This document shows positions 58,226-64,000 of a DNA stretch of 64,000 bases, piece after piece. The position numbers and the translations under genes were made by a program. The notes under the pieces were generated by a model. It was given only the letters and a program-made list of their open reading frames with translations. It did not search any database and had not been told where the DNA came from. Position 1 is the stretch's first letter; every line of letters begins with the position of its first letter. This DNA comes from Protula sp. h YS-2021 (lineage: Eukaryota > Annelida > Polychaeta > Sabellida > Serpulidae). The DNA lies in NCBI GenBank assembly GCA_949752745.1, contig OX457025.1, forward strand, positions 48,907,601 to 48,971,600, given 5' to 3'.

Positions 58226-58572
58226 TCCTCTATGATTGGACGACATATTTATGACATCATGCTTGTCTCTGATTGACTAACCTACTTATGACGTCATTCG
58301 AGAACAATAGGAGCCCAACTAGGAGCCCTCTCTCATTGGCTGACCTATTTATGACGTCATTCGCGAACAATAGGAGCCCAACTAGGAGCCCTCTCTCATT
58401 GGCTGACCTACTTATTACGTCATTCGAGAACAATAGGAGCCCAACTAGGAGCCCTCTCTCATTGGCTGACCTACTTATGACGTCATTCGAGAACAATAGG
58501 AGCCAGAGAGGGAGCCCTCTCTTATTGGCTGACCTACTTATGACGTCATTCGAGAAATAGGAGCCAGAGAGG
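58226..58572 (-). promoter_or_regulatory. Right terminal array, five 63-bp units with CRE and CCAAT
   Basis: TGACGTCA (one TTACGTCA) at 58289, 58352, 58415, 58478 and 58541, each with ATTGGCTGACC beside it. One unit fewer than the left array. Both arrays share the same order of unit variants, including the same degenerate CRE in one unit, so the arms diverged by unit loss after duplication. Confidence 0.7.
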
Positions 58573-58603
58573 GAGCACAGGTGCCCACCACACTACTGCC
58601 GGT

Positions 58604-59143
58604 TGACTAATAAATTGTTTCCTACAAGACACTCTAGAGAAGGTCTGGCATCGGGTAATTTTCTGACATGTACAAGCTACGGAAATTATGGAATTAAAAC
58701 AAAACAAAAGAGATGCAAAATTTATAGAGATAAAATGAAAGTGTCCTGTTTGCCTTTCTTTCATTTAAAACGTACTGGCATTTTGAAAATACTGCAAAAT
58801 TACACAAATACTGTTAAATTGCCCATAAAAATTACGATCTAGTCTTTTTCAATTGAGAGTTTGTGAACTTTTTTAATATGGATAACTGAGTCAATAGGTC
58901 TTTATTTACTGAGTTCATAATCTACCATTTCGCTGAGTTTCAAAGCTGTTACTTGAAAAATTGCACGATTTAAGCATCAAACAATCGTGGACCTTCTCCG
59001 AGTTAGCCCCTCTTTACTTTTACTCCGTATATCTCTTCGTCAGAGTTACCAAGCCTTCAATTGTTCAGCTGATAGGGTTAATTTGTATATGTTTAGACTC
59101 GACTTCGCCGAACTGCTCTTATGACATCAGTGGAGGCATCTGT
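58604..59143. other. Spacer with a repeat shared with 43530-43760
   Basis: From about 58961 to 59110 it matches, inverted, the repeat at 43530-43760. No supported gene. Confidence 0.4.
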
Positions 59144-59301
59144 TGTAATATTATTGATAGTGTCACAACTATCCACCCTTGGGTATTATTTACTGAATAG
59201 TTCCAACCGGTCATGTGACCATGTGACGTAATAACCAAGATGGTTTGGATGGAAATAAAGACTTCAATATAAATCCAGTCGCATCATTCCATAACACAAC
59301 A
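59144..59301 (+). repeat. 5' LTR
   Basis: 158 bp starting TGTAAT and ending ACAACA; contains CATGTGACCATGTGACG and a poly(A) signal AATAAA at 59254-59259. Pairs with 62844-63002. Confidence 0.85.
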
Positions 59302-59395
59302 TGGTGGCAGCGGTGACCAAGCTAAAAGAGATATACAGGACCAGTGATTGAGCTTTCTCGCAAATTTAGTGCACTCAAAGCCACAAACAGAAGAA

Positions 59396-60190
59396 ATGGC
59401 AACAAACGCAATTCGCGCTTTTCAAACGTTCGATTTCAAGAAGCCGGAGGAGTGGGTCCGTTGGCCCTCTCGTTTTGAGCGGTATCTAGCTACTGCTAAA
59501 ATAACTGATGATTGAGAAAAAGTAAACACCCTAATGTACTGCATGACATTTTAAGCGGAAGACATTTTAACCACTTTTTAGTTATCCAGTGATGAAATGA
59601 AATCGTACCAGACAGTGAAAACACTGAAAAATAGATTCCAATCCCACTTCAGTGGGAAGAAAAACCTGGTGTTTGAATGTGTGATCGTTGGTTAGGCATT
59701 GATGAAACGGTAGACAACTTCATTAAAGACTTGTGGATCCAGGTTGAAAAGTGCAACTGTTGCGCCATGGAAGAAGAACTGTTATGCCACCGCATTGTTG
59801 CGGGAATCAGAGACAAAAAATTATCAGAACAGTTGCAGAGTGAGAAAGATCTGAAACTTCAAGATGCGATAGACAAGACACGAGCGCGGAAAGCCATCCA
59901 AAGACAGTCTGCGCACTTAAACACATTAAACCCCAAAATGGTGCGCAAACTACTATTCCACAATGACTCAAGGACACAAAAACTAGTAAAAGCACCAGTC
60001 GCGTGCAGCGCCAAGACGTCTTCAACAACAACAACCAACATGCCGCTGGTGTGGTAAAAACAAACATCCAAAACAAGATTGTCCAGCGAAATATCTACGT
60101 GCAGCTTCTGCAAGAAAAAAGGGAACTGGGCGGTTGTCTGGACCAAGCAAAAGACACGCATTCACGAAGTGAGGGATGAAGACCACTATC
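59396..60190 (+). pseudogene. Gypsy gag with CCHC zinc knuckle
   Basis: ATG at 59396 (MATNAIRAFQTFDFKKPEEW), then ERYLATAKI, a stop-ridden middle, then ETVDNFIKDLWIQVEKC and LCHRIVAGIRDKKLSEQL. After a frameshift near 60040 a zinc knuckle C-x2-C-x4-H-x4-C (Cys 60041, Cys 60050, His 60065, Cys 60080; CRWCGKNKHPKQDC) follows. Gag packages the RNA; this copy is dead from several stops. Confidence 0.75.
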
Positions 60191-60279
60191 AGAACATCGA
60201 CCCAGTTCCATTCCATTCCGACCCAGGGCAGTGAAGAGCAGTTCTTAGGGGCTATTCATACCAAGGACAAGGACGATAA

Positions 60280-60460
60280 GTTTATGCTAAATGTAACGGT
60301 AAATCAACATAGAGACCGGAGCAGATGCATCGGCAATCAGTTTAATTTATACAATCGAGGAACCTGGAACCTCCAGAAAAGGTTAGGGTAGGTGCAAATT
60401 CTGCGCTCTTACAAGTACTTGGTCGGTTCAATGGGCGATGTGTCACTGAATCAAACAAGG
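60280..60460 (+). pseudogene. Gypsy aspartic protease remnant
   Basis: At 60309-60335 the frame reads IETGADASAIS, the active-site loop of a retroviral-type aspartic protease. The usual D-T-G is E-T-G, so the catalytic Asp is lost. Flanking codons include stops. Confidence 0.55.
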
Positions 60461-60461
60461 C

Positions 60462-61314
60462 TTGCTAAAAAATTTTTATGTCGTCAAAAATTTCACTACA
60501 CCCTTTTTGGGCAAACCTGCAATCACTAAATTGCAACTTGTTAGCATTGCTAGTACAATAACTTCATCCGATTTTAAACAAAATGTCCTGAAAAAGTTCC
60601 AAAAATTATTTTCAGGCTTAGGGAGGATAAAAGATTTCAAGTACAAAATACACATCGAACCGGATGCGCAGCCATTTGCAATAAAGACACCAAGAAGGGC
60701 TGCTCATCCATTGTTGCCCAAGGTTAAAACCGTGTTAGATGATATGGTACAGCAAGGGGTAATTCGAGGTCTCGAACCAAACGAGACTTCATCCTGGTGC
60801 GCTGGGATGGTAGTGGTTCCCAAACCGAAAACGGGAGAAGTACGCATTTGCATCAATTTAACTCAACTAAACAAGTATGTAATACGTCCCCAATATCAAC
60901 TTCCCACATTTGAATCAACATTTGGCATATCGAGTGCATCAGAGGTATTCCGGGAGGTTATACACTATGTTGTGGGACAATAACCACATGTCAATATTCA
61001 AATTGACAACATATTGGTGGACAGCAAAGACATTTCATCTCATACGTAGAAATCTAACAGACTGTGAGCAACGATATGCCCATATTGAAAAAGACGCTTT
61101 GGCCTTGACCTGGGGTTGTGAAAAATTTGTTGAGTGTGTCTTAGACTTATATTTCACGCTAGTCATTGACCATAAGCCGTTGGTGCCTATACTTGCCAAA
61201 AAGAGGCTCGACGAAATACCCCCTAGGATAACTCGGTTCAAATCATGCTCATGCGGTTCAGATTCAATATACAACATTTACCAGGTAAGGAAATGTACAC
61301 TCCGGATACCATGA
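60462..61314 (+). pseudogene. Gypsy reverse transcriptase N-terminus joined to RNase H
   Basis: RT pieces: FKYKIHIEPDAQPFAIKTPRR, LDDMVQQGVIRGLEP, SSWCAGMVVVPKP, VRICINLTQLNKYVIRP. The frame breaks near 60960, and the next recognisable part is RNase H: LTDCEQRYAHIEKDALALTW, FTLVIDHKPLVPIL, KKRLDEIPPRI. The catalytic RT core (the LDL-type and YxDD motifs) is missing between them, a deletion of several hundred bases relative to a full gypsy element. Confidence 0.75.
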
Positions 61315-62390
61315 GCCTGGCTCCATTGTCCAAACAGAAGTCAAAAACGAATTTAGCTGAGGAAACGGAAGCATTTGTCAACCAGGTAATTGAAGTTCTT
61401 CCTATCACTGAAAGAAAGTTAGAACAAATTCGCGAACTTCAACATGAAGATGAAGTGTGCACGCGAATAATGTTGTACACCCAGGAAGGTTGGCCTGATA
61501 AAAGTCAAGTTCCAACTATTTTACTCCTTTATATGCAGTTACCTGCGGAGAACTCTATTCAAGATGGCTTCCTACTGAAGGACAGCAGAATCGTTATTCC
61601 GTCCTGAATGCGTCTTGAAATTTTGGATCGTATACACGACGGCCAGCAAGAACTTCAGTTTGGTGGGTTGGCCTATCAAAACAGATTCAAGACATGGTCA
61701 AGAACGGCCTGACCTGTATTAGACAGCGGCCTAAAACTGTGGAGCCATTGCAACCAACCCCACTTCCAGACAGATCTTGGCAGAAGGTAGCTTGCGATTT
61801 ATGCGAGCTTCGAGGTACAACCTACTTAGTAGTGGTAAATTAATACTTAAAGATGGTCAAAATGCAGATGCTATAATAAATCACCTCAAATCAATTTTTA
61901 CCACACATGGAATCCCGGAAATTGTAGTTTCCGACAATGGCGGACAACTACAGAACAGTGCAATGGCGAAAGTCAGCATGGAGTACAATTTTTTCTATTT
62001 AACGTCTTTGCCAACTCACGCGAGCGGAAAAGGGTGTGCCGAGATATCGGAAAAACATTCAAAAATCTTATAAAGAAAAATAACGATCCTTACATAGCCC
62101 TTCTCAAATATAGGTCAACTCCAATCCATAACGGATAGAGCCCTGCTGAACTTTTATTCGGCAGACGGCTGAGAATAACATTACCAACAGCCCCATACCT
62201 AATGACACCCCGCTTGCAGCCGCAGGACATTCGCAATAAAAGAAGTTTACTAGCAGGATATGAAATTCTATCATGACCGAAAACACAATGCTAAACCCTT
62301 CTCACAGCTGATACCAGGTCAGCCGGCACGTATTAGAAGAGACCTGATAAGTTGAACTGGTAAGCAAATTTTGGACTACCGAACGAACTC
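61245..62390 (+). pseudogene. Gypsy RNase H end and integrase
   Basis: FNIQHLPGKEMYTPDTMS ends the RNase H connection. Then comes the linker to the integrase (ERKLEQIRELQHEDEVC) with a stop at 61605, then integrase core pieces IPEIVVSDNGGQL (Asp kept) and an AEISEK segment with the Glu. After a frameshift near 62070 come KKNNDPYIALLKYRSTP and PAELLFGRRLRITLP. The zinc-binding N-terminus is mostly lost. Confidence 0.75.
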
Positions 62391-62843
62391 TGAAAAATAC
62401 AGTTTGATATTAATCGCTTGCGTAAATAATTCTCTTAGTCAGTGATTGATATCCAGTTTGCATATAGGTATTTTGTTTATTATTGTTTTTTGCTGATCTA
62501 GTGTTTTAAAACAAGTTAGTTCATATTGTATATATTGCTTTATCTATTGTCACCCACTTAGTAGACTCGTCACACAACCGACACCGGAAGGAAAAAAAGG
62601 AGATGAGTCAGAATTGACTAAAGTATTTTCCCAAGCTTATGGTTATTAATGTTCTTTCTACTATTTTTTTATCCTTTAACAGAAATGTACTTTAATGTTG
62701 TTTCGCGAAAAATATTTATTGTGTAAAATTCAAACCAGTAAAATGCTTAAAAGGTATTTGAAGTTTAATAAGTATTGTTCGCATGAAACAAAGTCGTGTT
62801 TATTAAAACAGAATCTAATGCTTTTTTGCTTCAGAAAAGGAGA

Positions 62844-63002
62844 TGTAATATTATTGATAGTGACACAACTATCCATCCTTGGGTATTGTTAACTGAATAT
62901 GTTCTATCCGGTCATGTGACCATGTGACATAATAACCAAGATGGCTTGGTTGGAAATAAAGACTTCAACATAAAACCAGTCGCATCATTCCGTAACACAA
63001 CA
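62844..63002 (+). repeat. 3' LTR
   Basis: 159 bp from TGTAATATT to ACAACA, differing from the 5' LTR at a dozen or so positions by eye. Preceded by the purine tract CAGAAAAGGAGA. Confidence 0.85.
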
Positions 63003-64000
63003 TTTGTCGCCTGTATACGTACGTACACCTTCACTTAAAATAAGACAAATCACATTTTGGGCGTTCCAAATAAACTGTGCAAAAATTCTAAGTTTTGATT
63101 AGAAATTAACCGAGTAAAATGAGAAGAAATGATAAAGGAATTCGACTAAGGTCGTAATTCTCTACACCAAACAGCAATCGTTCTTTTTCAAAACTCGTTT
63201 GCTATTTTAAAAAATAACTGAAGTTTTAACAAATGATTTTAAATGTCAATTTCTTTTCTTATCCGACTGTGAGCTATTTCTTCTAAGATTGCTTTCATTT
63301 TTACACAGTTCTTTTGTCGTCGAAGAAAGTTGAGATCATTGGCCATTTTTATTACAGTAACTTTGACTCTTTCTGTGCTAGGAAGATAAAAATGGTCCGC
63401 TGGGACTGCGAATATCTCTCTGTCAGAGCCCTAGTAGCAGGCAGCTTGTTGGAGCGTTTCGATACAAACTAACCGGGTAAAATGAAATAAATAATACAAA
63501 CATTTCGCCTAAATGTCAAATTTCTCTCGGACTGAAAGGCAATCGTGTTTTTAACAACCCGTATGCTATTTTAAAAATTTGTTAAAAGTTTAACAAATAG
63601 TTTTAGGTCTGAATTTCTTTTATATTCCGAGTATGAGCTGATTTTGCTGGATTTCTTCTATCATTTCTTATGCGCTTATGCTTCTTCCTACGGCGGTGGG
63701 GGCAGCGAAAGGCTACAATAGGTTGGTGAAATGAAAAAGGCCCGTGGTTGGAAACAAACTGGTAATGTTAAGCATTGCAAAATGGGTATATTTCAGTCGA
63801 AAGGATTGTAAAATTCGTAGGTCGTTTAGTACCGGTGGAGAGAGGCAACTCACGTACCTTCACTTTTTCAAAGGACTCCTAAATGCGGAGTGTTAATTTT
63901 GAAATAATACCCCTATTTTAACCGAACGCAGAGAAACGTTCCAAAAAAATTAGTCGAATTGGGATCATTAAAGTTTTTTTGTTATCAATTTTCAAAATGC
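63003..64000. repeat. Two related units of a dispersed repeat, no gene
   Basis: Units around 63110-63300 and 63470-63680 share CGGGTAAAATGA-like, GCAATCGTTxTTTT, GCTATTTTAAAAA and GTTTAACAAAT segments. The second unit also matches 38690-38890 inverted. Beyond 63680 nothing is recognised. Confidence 0.5.

Larger units (their letters stand above)
47997..58597. mobile_element. Polinton copy 2: end-duplicated, near-palindromic, with 6-bp target duplication
   Basis: Begins AGTAGTGGCGTGG and ends CCACACTACT. Flanked exactly by GCCGGT (47991-47996, 58598-58603); 6-bp duplications and 5'-AG ends are typical of Polintons. The left arm 47997-51253 is repeated in inverted orientation at 53756-58597. 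The right arm is built of two overlapping arm segments: 56378-58597 corresponds to left 47997-50279 minus one 63-bp unit, and 53756-56377 corresponds to left 48887-51253 plus a 257-bp internal duplication. The unique centre 51254-53755 holds most of the integrase, an ATPase and a truncated minor capsid gene. Polymerase, major capsid and protease genes are absent. Confidence 0.88.
59144..63002 (+). mobile_element. Ty3/gypsy LTR retrotransposon, internally deleted
   Basis: LTRs at 59144-59301 and 62844-63002, both TGTAATATTATTGATAG...AACACAACA. Primer-binding-type sequence TGGTGGCAGCGGTGAC follows the 5' LTR and a purine tract CAGAAAAGGAGA precedes the 3' LTR. The flanks TCTGT / TTTGT match four of five bases, as expected for a 5-bp duplication with one change. 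Gag, protease, RT, RNase H and integrase pieces are in the usual gypsy order. LTR differences and many stops show age. Confidence 0.85.

Overview
The window reads as a transposon-rich, AT-rich animal nuclear genome. It has long introns, poly(A) signals, AATAAA-tailed transposon genes, a (TA)n tract and no bacterial-style operons. One conserved host gene is recognisable: a five-exon minus-strand PGAP2-like gene (Frag1/DRAM/Sfk1 family, GPI-anchor remodelling) from 44060 down to 23206. All four introns are GT-AG and phase-compatible, and the joined exons give a 273-residue frame. The dispersed repeats have tandem cores of about 150-180 bp, an ACGG-type microsatellite and an end hairpin. That layout is typical of the 'pearl'/HINE repeats known from bivalves, so a mollusc or related marine invertebrate is the best guess. 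This is inference, not proof.

Layout. 1-6602 is a decayed Polinton/Maverick (copy 1). It carries an integrase remnant fused to a minor capsid remnant, a small basic protein, a major capsid protein and an adenain-like protease on the plus strand. A hypothetical gene, a PC4-like gene and a 5'-truncated protein-primed DNA polymerase B lie convergently on the minus strand. 6835-10363 is a hAT transposon with a broken BED/hAT transposase. 10386-23205 is almost entirely dispersed and tandem repeats. 23206-44060 is the PGAP2-like gene, whose introns hold nested foldback elements, hAT-type miniature elements and pearl/HINE-like repeats. 44287-45439 is a foldback element just 5' of the first coding exon.

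The most remarkable feature is Polinton copy 2 at 47997-58597. It is a 10.6-kb element with an exact 6-bp target duplication (GCCGGT) and termini AGTAGTG...CACTACT. The polymerase/capsid half expected in a Polinton is missing. In its place is an inverted copy of the integrase-side end, so the element is a giant near-palindrome: left arm 47997-51253, right arm 53756-58597. The arms carry terminal 63-bp arrays with a CRE and a CCAAT box in each unit, an unknown short ORF, a promoter-like block, a zinc-knuckle plus PC4-like gene, and the integrase 5' end. The unique centre has the rest of the integrase, a packaging ATPase and the first part of a minor capsid gene. The right arm is a tandem overlap of two arm segments with a chimeric ORF at the join. 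The structure resembles end-duplicated defective genomes of linear viruses and plasmids, and the target duplication implies it integrated in this form.

59144-63002 is a Ty3/gypsy element with 158-159-bp LTRs, decayed gag-pol and a deleted reverse-transcriptase core. The rest to 64000 is repeat-like sequence without a gene I can support.
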